Of a stretch of DNA of 64,000 bases, positions 55,230-64,000 are shown in pieces. The stretch is taken from assembly GCA_019916065.1 (NCBI GenBank), contig CM034239.1, forward strand, positions 39,394,419 through 39,458,418. Direction: 5' to 3'. The notes beneath the pieces are model-generated. The model was not told the DNA's origin, ran no database searches, and saw only the letters and a list, made by a program, of their open reading frames with translations. Position numbers and translations under genes: made by a program. Numbering within the stretch: position 1 is the stretch's first letter; every line of letters begins with the position of its first letter. This DNA comes from Vitellaria paradoxa (taxonomy: Eukaryota > Streptophyta > Magnoliopsida > Ericales > Sapotaceae).

Positions 55230-56815
55230 GGTAGAGAAGCGCAGAGTCCAGAGTGGAAAATGGCTGGCTGGGGCCTTCAAATTGAGGTACCCTTATTTGG
55301 GGAATAGACTCTGGGGCTTCCTAAGGACAGCGCCCTGGCCTGATTGTTGTAGAAGTGTTGGATCCAACCTCCATCCTTCAGTCGAAAATGGACTAGGCCC
55401 TTGGGTGGATGGAAGGGGAGGTCGGGAAGCTTCATCACTTGACTATGGAGGAATTGGGGGCAAACTGGAGGAAGGTGGGTCTTCCAAAATGATGAGATTA
55501 GAAGTTTCACCCACCTTCTACTTCTTCTTGGCCTTTGGGTCCTATTCCTCTACAAGTCGGGAAGACTTTCAGACTGCTTCTGCTGGCTTCTTGATCAAGA
55601 TGCCAGAGGCCTTCTTGTTTGATTCCATTTGTTCCTCTTTTATTTTTTGGCCTTGTTTGGCCTTAATAGCTTCGATCTCCGAGGTCCTTTTTTTGGCAAT
55701 AGCTACATTTTTCTTCCTTACCATCTATTCAGAGGCCTTTCTTGCATCAAATTTTGGAGCCATGTTTTTGTCGTTGAGCTCAATTGGGGTGAAGGACAAC
55801 ATTTTTTCTCCTCTTGTTTATGCTTATTCGATTTCAGGCACTATCCTAATGTGAGGATCCACAATAAAAAGTGCTTCCAAAATAGGTTGGTTAGTAAGGA
55901 TTGAACCTTCGATTGGAAGAGTGACCTTTGGTGCCAGACACCAAGCGAGATGATGTATATAATAAAACTCAGACATCCATTCGAGCATCTAGTCGAACCA
56001 CTATAGAAGTGTTTGTGAAACGGCACCGATTGCGAACCCCTATGGAGGCAACACAAATGAGCGATAACTTAGCCGATAGTAAAAATGATTGGTGCTGACC
56101 TCACGAATGGAAAGTTGTTAAAACCTCCCAAAAATTTTAGCACAGTGTTGATATGCAGACAGTCGGCGAGGTTACCCTTGGCCTAACCTTTCCTAATACG
56201 ATCGTCAGCATACAAAGATCACAGATGATGAGAATAAGGATATTAAATGGAACAAAAATACAAAAAAAAAAAAGAAAAATGAAAGAGTATTGAAACTCCC
56301 CGACCTGGGCCCTATGCCACAGCCGTGACTGGAGGAAATGGATCCTTGTTGGGACAACACATCCAATCTCCTTAAGCGACGCAGACGTCGTTCTCAAATC
56401 CCTTAATATTATCTGGAAGCATGTGCACAAAGGCCTTGTTAGGTCAGGATTTGAGGTACCACTTGTTTTCATCCCCCTTAATCTTTTGAATATTATAGCA
56501 GTATAACAAATCTCACTTAGATAGATGGAACCCGTATCCACAGTTAATCTCCTCTACTCCATTAACTATTCTATAGAAGTTATGTGAAACAAATCTAGAG
56601 AAAAGATTAGTTAAGTGAAATATTTTTCGAAGAAAAAGAGAAATGGGGAACCTCAAGCCCCCCTCAGTAGTGGCTACTATAGGGAACATCCTTATTTCTT
56701 GGTCATCCTCATTAGCCAGCCTAATGTTTATCGTGTATGGGATGTTGTATTTTTCTTTGAAAATGGCAATTTTTTTAGCAGAACTAAGTTCATCAACAAA
56801 TTTACCCATCCTTAA
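55230..56815 (-). pseudogene. Antisense ORF of the Tat element, decayed
   Basis: On the minus strand from 56809: MGKFVDELSSAKKIAIFKEK, IPYTINIRLANEDD, GGLRFPISLFLRKIFHLTNL, then DLLYCYNIQKIKGDENKWYL and NKAFVHMLPDNIKGFEND. This resembles the plant 'putative gypsy-type transposon' domain (Transposase_28), encoded opposite to gag-pol between pol and the 3' LTR in some Tat elements. Further down (55900-55260) Lys-rich sequence (KARQGQKIKEEQMESNKKAS) and Ser/Pro-rich sequence (DPPSSSLPPIPP) follow. There are stops near 56445 and 56370 and several frame changes. The 209-codon plus-strand open frame at 55225-55854 is its shadow. The function of such ORFs is not established. Confidence 0.65.
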
Positions 56816-56828
56816 TCTTTAAAAGCAG

Positions 56829-57983
56829 AATAAAGAAAGAGAGAGAGAGAGAGACGCTAAAGGCTTACCATAGAAAAATCTAGAAGACAGAAAAAGATTT
56901 GAGGTAGAAAGAATTTAAGGAGCGTTTGAGTGCTTGAGATAATATGAAGAGTGCAAAAAAGATGGCAGGAACAAGTGCACGAAATATATACATATATCAA
57001 AATTTTAAAAAAGCGTAAGTGAAATGACTAGCGGAAAATTTTCACTTAATGTGTCGTCTGACTCGATATCAATGTGACGGCTGACAGCGTGTTTAGGGTT
57101 TTAAAGTGACGGTTGGCATTTTTATGCACTAGAAGGCGGAAGGGCTATCACACAGTACAGATGGGCTAACAACATGACCAATAACGGAAGAACATGTAAA
57201 AAATAAAGCTAAATATAAGGATATAAAGAGATTCGATATAAATGAGGTAGGTGCAAATAAGCTTATTTCTTTACTCTGGTCGGGTAGTAAATTATATGAT
57301 CAAAGTGGTGGCATAATATTAGTACAAAAATAATCTTGGACACGTTGTGTGCTGCCGAGCACGGTGGGAAAGTGCTTGGCAAAGTAATTAAAAGGTGATT
57401 GAAGTTGGGTCCCACTTCGTTTTTAAATTGAATAAGTATGGGTTCTAACCATAAATGTGAAATAATCATAAATGAATTAAATTTATTATTCATAAGTTAA
57501 CTTAGTTAGTTTATCCATTTACAAGTGGTAGATAGATGTGACATTTGAGTGTTCAAGAGGACAAACTCAAGCAACTTAAACACCCATTTTGCTTATGCAC
57601 ATTAAATGCAGAATGAGAGCATTAAATAAGAATGGAAAGACATTTAAAGAAGCGGGGATTATTGTGTACTTTACAAAATAAACACGGGATACACAATGAT
57701 TACAATCCAATAATTTACTTATTAATTTATTCATATTAATTAACTATAAATATAGCAGCACTTAACTCCAAAATTCAGGTACGATCTCTTTTGTCAACTT
57801 AACGCTAGCTTTTTGATTTCCCATAAGATATTTCAAACTCTTACTGACTTTACTATCGAAGAATTTTTTGGTCAAAAATTCTCTTTCCGCCCATAACCTT
57901 CTATTTTTTGTGCTCAACGGGCCTATTTTTGAGATTTCAATTGATGTGAAAAACATTCGCAAGAAAGATTTTATTGCCGAACA
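56829..57983 (+). mobile_element. 3' LTR region of the Tat element, with purine tract and TATA box
   Basis: A purine run (AAAGAAAGAGAGAGAGAGAG, 56834-56853) is a possible polypurine tract but not proven. The LTR body is noncoding; its 5' border is not defined because the partner LTR is missing. A TATA box CTATAAATATAG lies at about 57744. The right border is set at ...GCCGAACA (57983), because GTTGTATCAACTATAA from there on is homologous to repeat units A and B. Confidence 0.55.
57744..57756 (+). promoter_or_regulatory. TATA box in the 3' LTR
   Basis: AACTATAAATATAGC, about 240 bases before the LTR end, in a position usual for the U3 promoter of a plant LTR. Inferred from sequence only. Confidence 0.45.
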
Positions 57984-58436
57984 GTTGTATCAACTATAAA
58001 TCCGATATTTTTAACGAGGGTAATTAAACGGACAGCTATTAAATTTTAAAATTGACCAATATCAAAATTAATTTATTCGCTACCATTATCAAGAAAAGCT
58101 TTGACTGGATGTTTCCCAGTCCTTTTTTTTTTTCTTGATTATATATATCTGTTAATCTTCCGATCTACGTAGGAAGCTATATAGAGACTTGAAGTTATAT
58201 AATAATTAAGTGAAATTAATTCACAAGTACGTAGATGAGTATAAATAGATTAACTCTAATTAAAGGTCCTCTATTTTGGTTTGAAAAATAAGTTGGATTA
58301 TTAGACCCAAAGAGCCTATGCCTATGTATTGATTAATTTAAAACCAAGTATAAGTGATCCACCCTTGTCTTTTCCTTTTTTTTTCATATTTTAAATATTA
58401 TTTTATAAATTTGTAGTTATTTCTTGAAATAATAAG

Positions 58437-58755
58437 ATCTCGTTTGGAAGTCAAATTTTAATAATTTTTAGTAATTTTTTTAACAAAAATTGTTAGATGA
58501 AATTTTTTGCATATTTAATAAAATAAATAAAAATTTGTAAAATATTTAATAACTTTTAAATGTTTGATAAATTAAATATAAATTTTTAATTTTTAGGTAT
58601 ATGATAAAAATTTTTATAGAACTTTTGAATTAATTTAAAATGAAATAATTATTATACTTATCTAAATTTTAATAGTAGTTTATCAAATATTTAAAATACC
58701 AAAAGTTGAATTTTTTTGTTTTTTTTTTTTTTTTTTGACTCCACCGAACGGTTGG
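58437..58755. mobile_element. hAT-like MITE, sister of 46154-46470
   Basis: The left end ATCTCGTTTGGAAGTCAAAT and the reverse complement of the right end, CCGTTCGGTGGAGTCAAAA, form an imperfect inverted repeat. It sits at the same site as in unit B, so it was inserted before the B/C duplication. Confidence 0.6.
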
Positions 58756-59557
58756 TCAAAAAGAAGTACATTCACGTACAAGACCGCATATGGAAGTAAT
58801 AGAAAGGAACAAAGGGCATGTATAGTTGCAAAGTACTTCGCTAAAGCTATTTCCTTTGTACAAATGGAGGTTGAGGTTTGCCAAATCAGTTAAACAACCG
58901 CTGAACCACCTCGAGGTGTTTCTATTATTGAAAGAGGGAGCTGAGATCAGGGCCATAACACGTAAAATTGCCAAATAAATGAATGCAAGTAGACATCAGA
59001 AATTAAAAATCATATATTCATGGATTTAACGGGGTGGTTTTGCCACCTTTAGTTCTTATATTATTTATTTTAATTATTTTAATATAATTTTTTTACAAAA
59101 CTTGAATTTTTTAAGTAACTTTTAAATATGTTATTTGTATTCATTAAAAAATTTTATCTATATGTGAAATTTTTATTTGAAAATATTTTTTGTAACTTTT
59201 TTATATAAACATAAATAACAAACTTATCCAATTAAAAAAATTAAATTTTAATTGCAAAAATCGTATAAAACAAGAAAAAATTAAAATGAAAAATAATGAA
59301 CCTTATGCCTTCCAAACCAAGCCTAAAAAGAGGGAGCATGCGGCAGTTATTACAACTGATTCCTTATTTTGCGCCATTACCCTTAAAGAATCTTGGCTGT
59401 TAGGGTGCAGCTGCTTCAAAACTTGATCAGCAGTCTGAAAAGCCAGTATTGGACGTGGGATAAGTTGAGAACAGAGCAATAGCAAGAAAACTCAGGCTAG
59501 AGAGAGAGAGATGACCTAGGATGAAGTTGAGAACACGGCAGTAGCAAGAAAACTCAG

Positions 59558-59559
<2 letters not shown>

Positions 59560-59590
<31 letters not shown>
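59560..59590. repeat. (AG)n microsatellite
   Basis: About 15 AG units; a GTGG/GGTG-rich stretch follows at 59707-59728. Confidence 0.95.
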
Positions 59591-59593
<3 letters not shown>

Positions 59594-59640
59594 TGGATCT
59601 GGAGATGCAAGAGATTGACCCCCATGACTTTCTTAAAAGG

Positions 59641-59963
59641 TTGAGGTAGAGTGAGAAGCAAAAAATCGCGCGTAGCTATCAGTTGTTAATTGGAAAATTA
59701 ATTTTGGGTGGTGGGTGGGTGGGTGGGTTAGTTATTAAAAAATTAATTTTCGATGGGTGAGTGTGTGGGGAGAAAATGTTTCGGAAAAAATTAGAAGTTA
59801 AGAAAAAATTAATTTTTTGGCAATCAACTATTACTTTTTTTTTTTGTTTTATTTTTATTTTTTTAATTTAAGATATTTCAAATGCAAGAAAATAAATTTA
59901 ATCATCTCACAAGAAGCCAAAAAAAATTGAATAATCTAGCTATGTTTCTAAAACACACATTAA
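59641..59963. other. Intergenic DNA with a GGTG tract
   Basis: TGGGTGGTGGGTGGGTGGGT at 59705-59727 is a short G-rich tandem; GGATTAATTTT-type sequence is duplicated around it (59690-59705 and 59740-59755). No gene was recognised. Confidence 0.55.
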
Positions 59964-61010
59964 AACTATGTTTGGTTATAAAGTTGATTTTAACTTTTTT
60001 TAGTAACTTTTTTCATTTTTTATGAATTGTTTTCACCAAAATTTAATTTTTTTTCAAAAGGTATCACTTTTAGGCATTTCAATCACATTTAAAAGAAAAT
60101 TTTAAAAATTCATATATATATATATATATATATTGTAAAGTTAATTTTATGACAAATTAAAATAGTTAACAAAATTTAGAAATAAAGATAATTTAAAATT
60201 AGATATGGAATCAAATTTTCTAATTAAGTTAAATAAAAGATTGAGATCTTTTTTGAATTAATTTTGATACAATTGGAAAAATGTTAATTAAATCCCAAAA
60301 GAAAACAAATTATAGAAGATCAAGAAGTTAAAATATACTCCAGATAGATTTGCAGGCAAGATGCAGAAATGACGATCCACCTTTTGGCAATATACCACGC
60401 TTAGCAGTATACCTAGCAAGCAGGGCGTAGAGAACCCAATAGTTCAAGTAATAAAGATTTTGTAAGATTTTGTTTCTTATTCTATCATGTTAGGGCAATT
60501 TTTTATAACTCTATATGTACTTAACTTAAATGAACACACAATAACGGGGACATATCATAGAGTCTTAGATAGAAATTTTATTGTTTAAGAACTCAACGAC
60601 CTTTCTCGAAAAATTCACTTGTAAGATTTGTCGAGTGAATCAAGTAAAAGTAACGAAAAGATTTGTGCGAGTGAATCGTAGTAAGTCTGAGTAAAGTCTT
60701 GTAACCTGTTGATAGTGAAATTTTTTATTGAGATTTTTCTCCGTATGAAAGGTTTCCTCATTAATTCTCTATGTTATTATGTGTGATTGCTTGATTCGAA
60801 AATTTTTTACCCAAATAGATAACTTTTATCCAAACAAATATGAATTTTTAGAATTTTTTTTTTTTTTTTTTTTTTGCGAAATACGATTAACACTTTTAAG
60901 AGTTATAAATTTTGAAAAGAAAAATTAAATTTTAGTAAAAAAATAATATAAAAAAAAAAATTAAAAAAAAGTTACAACCAAGTTTTGTAACCAAACGAAA
61001 GCTTCAGATT
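59964..61010. mobile_element. Inverted-repeat element, ~1.05 kb, ~110-bp arms
   Basis: The left end CTATGTTTGGTTATAAAGTTG and the reverse complement of the right end CTTTCGTTTGGTTACAAAACT are similar. The likeness continues through T-rich text to CCAAAATTTAATTTTT / ACTAAAATTTAATTTTT. The central part (60300-60780) is GC-richer, unrecognised, noncoding DNA that may be captured or an insertion. A (TA)n tract lies at 60113-60132. Its arm sequence resembles blocks at 2.7, 13.4 and 19.2 kb. Confidence 0.5.
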
Positions 61011-61439
61011 CAATGGGTGTTTTGTTTATCAAAATCTACTAAAATTCACCAATTTTTATCAATTTCTTTTAATCAAAATTTGACACATATTACTTTTTCT
61101 TATGCTTTTTTTTACCATCAAACACCACCTCATGCTCCATTTGTCACGAGATAACTGTGCAAACTTTGTAATAAGGTGTACGAGGAAGAAGCTTGTAATT
61201 GAAAAATTGTGATGGAACAAAAAGAACTTATCTATAAAAAAAGGATATAGCATTTCATGAGTTCATCATTATCAGGCCGATAAAAAAATTTTTAAAAAAA
61301 TAGAAGAAAAGAAACGAAGAAAAAGAAAAAAAAATAAAGTTTCAGTGTTTGGCTTTCAAGGTGTTGAAGAAGAAAAGTTGGGGAGTACTTCATTACACTA
61401 TCATTATAATTGTTAGACATGCACTTTGATTTTTCTTAT
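61011..61439. other. Intergenic DNA, no feature recognised
   Basis: AT-rich with a possible short MITE-like edge near 61015 (ATGGGTGTTTTGTTTATC). No gene was recognised. Confidence 0.45.
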
Positions 61440-62400
61440 CCTTTGTTTGTTTAACCAATACCCTATGGCCAAGCTACGACCTAGTAAAGATCTAATGGAC
61501 TTCAGGTGAAAGACACTTATAAGAACATTGATTTATTTCATGTGGTTGATAGTATTTTTTTGTTAATGTATTAATACATTTCATTCATTAAGTTATGCAA
61601 CATTCTGCATTTTAATTTTTTCAGTCATTTTTTGATTTGGGTTTATTGCACTTATTTGATATTGCATTCTTGCATGAACCATAAGAGTAACCCTTCTCGA
61701 GTGATTTCATTTGTCAGTGGACAACTTGGTGAGATTTGAAGTCGAGGCCGTGATCTTTGAGAATACTTGATAGCTATTTTGAATGAATGACATGAATTAG
61801 CACACTTGAAATTAAATGGTTGAGAGTAAGGTAAGTTTAATATGCATTGGGAGATTTTATACAATTTTTGGATTTTGTAACTTTTTATTAAGATTGAACA
61901 AGGAATTATTTGATTGACTTATACTATACATCGAGCTAATTTAAGAATTTTGTGGGTAGATTCACTGTAAATTCTCTCGAGATTTCACTCATCTACTAGG
62001 GAGAAGCTAGGGATTTAAAAGGCTTACTACACATAGTTAAGTGCAATTGTGTTTCTAACGAAAAGAGAATTTAAATTAACTAATTATTTTTTTTAAATAA
62101 AGTTATTATTAGGGACTAGCAATAAGTAAGTTCGGGTGTGATTACACTAAAAAAGTGTAATCATAAATTTTGATTTCTATGCTAATTTCGATAATTTATG
62201 TTTTAATATGTCTATTTTAATTTGATTTTGTTTATTTATATTATTTGTTCATTTATGCAGGTTTTAGTAAAAAATACACTAGAATAGCTTGTTAGAAGGA
62301 GAAATGCACAATTTAGATGTGGAAAAAGTTCCAAAAATTAAAAGTGATCTTTCAACAAATATAGGGACATCTCAATATTGATTTTCTCTAAATTTTTTTT
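61440..62400 (+). mobile_element. 3' end of an Athila-like gypsy element (3' untranslated part and LTR start)
   Basis: The stretch resembles the noncoding region after pol in plant Athila elements. It contains CCCTATGGCCAAGCTACGAC and the marker GGGACTAGCAATAAGTAAGT followed by TCGGG and TGTGATTACACT, the usual junction of purine-rich tract and LTR start (about 62137). It then continues with TTATGCAGGTTTTAGT(A)AAAAA. The LTR breaks off near 62400, before the foldback element. No pol sequence is visible upstream. The identification is from remembered family features. Confidence 0.45.
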
Positions 62401-62518
62401 AATACCAAAGATAATTTCTCTTTCTTACTTCATCAATTAAATATCCCTTGTATTTTTTTTCTATTTTACTTTAATAATATAGAAAATTTTGAAAATGAAT
62501 ATTAAATATAAATAAATA
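62401..62518. other. Short AT-rich spacer
   Basis: It separates the truncated LTR-like sequence from the foldback element. No feature was recognised. Confidence 0.4.
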
Positions 62519-64000
62519 GAGTAAACTACAAAAACTACCCTTACACTTAATGTCACTTTAGTCTAACGTATTTTAATTGTAACAGTCAAATTTCTACACT
62601 TTCGATTAAGCAACAATTCAATCATTCTGTTTGTTGGCCGTTACACACAACCGTTAGACTGATGGTAAGCAAATAATTTTCTCTATAGTTTACCCTCAGT
62701 GTCATTTTTGTCTCGTATGTTTAATTATAACAATCAAATCCTATACTTTCGGTATATATTTAAAATATATTTGATTAAATTATTTCTAATAAAATATAAT
62801 CTAAAATATATTTTTTAAATTATATAACACATTTTAATTTGAAATATATCTTATTAATTATTTTTAATAAATAATATAATCAAATTTAATATATTTTATT
62901 TTTATTTAATTAAATTATTTTTAATAGATAATGTGATTAAATTAAAATATAATTAAAATAATAGTTAATTTAGTTTGATTAATATGAAATATATTTTATT
63001 AAATTCAATTAATTTTTTAACAAATTAATAAAATTAAATATTTTATTAAAGGATGATTGGATGGTTTCACTAACAATTGTTATAATCAACGGGGTAGAGT
63101 CAAAAGAGTCAAACTATTTTTCTCTGAGTTAAATATATATAGAAAATTATAATATATATAACTGTAGAAATAGAAAATTCAGAAACTAACAATTTTAGGG
63201 TCATCAGGTAACATCGCTATTTTTCTATTTTGTCTAACTTTTTATTTCTAGTTTTTCAACTGTTATCTTTTTTTTAAATAAAAACTAAATGCATTTAAAA
63301 ATATAATTTTATTTACATAAATTAATTTTTAATAAAATATTTATTTTATTATTTTTAAAAATATATTTGGATTTAATAAAATATATTTTATATTAATTAA
63401 ACTAAATTAAGTATTAATTTAACTATATTATTAATTTAATTATATTATTGATCAAAAATAATTTAATTTAATAAAAAGAAAAATATATTAAATAATTTAA
63501 TTATATTATCTACTAAAAATAATTTAATAAAGTATACTTTACTATCGGATCACTCTTTAATAAATATTTAATTTTATTATTTTTAAAAAATTATTTAAAT
63601 TTAATAAATTATATTTCATATTAATTAAACTAGATTAAGTATTAATTTAACTGTATTCTTAATTTAATTATATTATTTATTAAAAATAGTTTAATTCAAT
63701 AAAAGGAAAATGTATTTTAGATTATAATATGTCATATAATTTAATAAAATATATTTCAAATATACACCAAAAGTGTGGCGATTTGTTAAATTGAGACACG
63801 AGAGATTAAATTGACACTGAGGGTAAATTATAGAGAAAATTACCTTTTAGCCTTAATCTAACGGTTATGTATAACGGCCAATTAATGGAAGGATTGAATT
63901 GCTATTTGATCAAAAGTATAGAAATTTGACTGTTACAGTTAAAACGCGTAAGACTAAAGTGACACTAAAAATAAACTATACGAATAATTTTTGTATTTTA
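62519..64000. mobile_element. Large foldback element with ~0.5-kb inverted arms, cut by the window end
   Basis: The left arm 62519-63064 and right arm 63541-64000 are inverted copies. TGTCACTTTAGTCT (62551) pairs with 63955-63964 and beyond, and CCCTCAGTGTCA (62693) pairs with 63812-63823 with almost no shift over ~150 bases. The inner AT-rich parts also pair (ATATGAAATATATTTTATTA against its complement near 63600-63620). The loop holds a second copy of part of the right arm (63354-63530). There are no open frames. The right terminus may lie just outside the window. Confidence 0.85.

Larger units (their letters stand above)
49085..57983 (+). mobile_element. Decayed Ty3/gypsy retrotransposon, Tat type, 5' LTR missing
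   Basis: Domains in order on the plus strand are gag (49170-50650), protease remnant (50930-51330), reverse transcriptase (51676-52460), RNase H (52560-52990), a second RNase H (53050-53430), integrase (53540-54785), an antisense ORF (56815-55230) and a 3' LTR. The second, plant/archaea-like RNase H downstream of the usual one and the antisense ORF before the 3' LTR are features known from the Tat lineage. Stops, frameshifts and lost catalytic residues make it inactive. The 3' LTR end at 57983 abuts repeat unit C, but neither the first half of that unit nor a 5' LTR is found on the left, so the left side was lost. Confidence 0.85.
57984..59640. repeat. Compound repeat unit C (second half of Y, MITE, X, Z)
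   Basis: It matches unit B (45715-47880) in order, without the solo LTR. The Y part is truncated on the left at the retrotransposon end. It contains the MITE at 58437-58755 and two GA tracts. The short minus-strand open frames 58756-58974 and 59303-59485 parallel those in unit B but are not conserved in length, so coding is unlikely. Confidence 0.85.

Noticed and set aside
55225..55854. 209-residue plus-strand open frame, the second longest in the window
   Set aside because: It lies opposite the decayed antisense ORF of the Tat element, whose minus-strand frames show family-like sequence; the plus frame looks like a shadow.
59705..59728. GGTG-rich tract as a telomere-like repeat
   Set aside because: The unit is GGTG, not the plant telomere repeat TTTAGGG, and it is very short.
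1..64000. tRNA, snoRNA or microRNA genes
   Set aside because: None was recognised by eye. A covariance-model scan (tRNAscan-SE, Infernal) would be decisive; I could not run one.

Overview
The window looks like a gene-poor, transposon-rich stretch of a flowering-plant nuclear genome, most likely a eudicot. It is strongly AT-rich with long homopolymers. Its only recognisable cellular genes are a coiled-coil NB-ARC-LRR disease-resistance gene and one exon of the nuclear gene for plastid ribosomal protein PSRP-3. The rest is plant LTR retrotransposons (Ty1/copia, Ty3/gypsy), Helitrons, small inverted-repeat elements and tandem repeats. I saw no tRNA, rRNA, CRISPR array or bacterial-type operon. 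All coordinates for repeats and elements come from reading by eye.

Layout. 0-13.7 kb: AT-rich intergenic DNA with a dispersed repeat family (3.1-4.1, 5.4-6.2, 11.5-12.35 kb), an internally deleted copia relic (6.9-7.5 kb), several MITE-like elements, and a 146-bp satellite (8.94-10.47 kb) that runs into an 18-bp minisatellite built on the same core motif. 14.0-16.8 kb: a probable solo LTR with a nested hAT-type MITE. 17.0-18.2 kb: an old diverged tandem repeat. 18.8-19.75 kb: a second copy of the 1.4-3.3 kb segment. 20.95-21.2 kb: the PSRP-3 exon. 22.7-23.6 kb: an inverted-repeat element.

23.8-33.6 kb (minus strand): an almost full-length five-exon CC-NB-ARC-LRR gene with many frameshifts, most of them one-base losses in homopolymers. 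Two neighbouring LRR exons are a tandem duplication. A roughly 2-kb Helitron ends 0.28 kb upstream of the start codon, and relatives of its sequence lie inverted in the last large intron.

36-42.9 kb: an inverted-repeat element, then a minus-strand gypsy relic (RT fragment, an array of about 290-bp repeats with one copy inverted, a primer-binding-like site) and an LTR-like block. 43-47.9 kb and 58.0-59.6 kb: copies of a compound repeat unit that carry datable insertions (a MITE and a solo LTR with a perfect target duplication). 49.1-57.98 kb: a decayed Ty3/gypsy element of Tat type (gag, protease, RT, two RNase H domains, integrase, an antisense ORF and a 3' LTR). Its 5' LTR is missing and two integrase key residues are lost. 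60-61 kb: an inverted-repeat element. 61.4-62.4 kb: an Athila-like 3' end. 62.5 kb to the end: a large foldback element.

No set of genes here forms a pathway. The window records nested insertion, duplication and decay around one resistance gene. I found no convincing new biological system; the most unusual items are the hairpin satellite, the Helitron pair around the resistance gene, and its homopolymer frameshifts.
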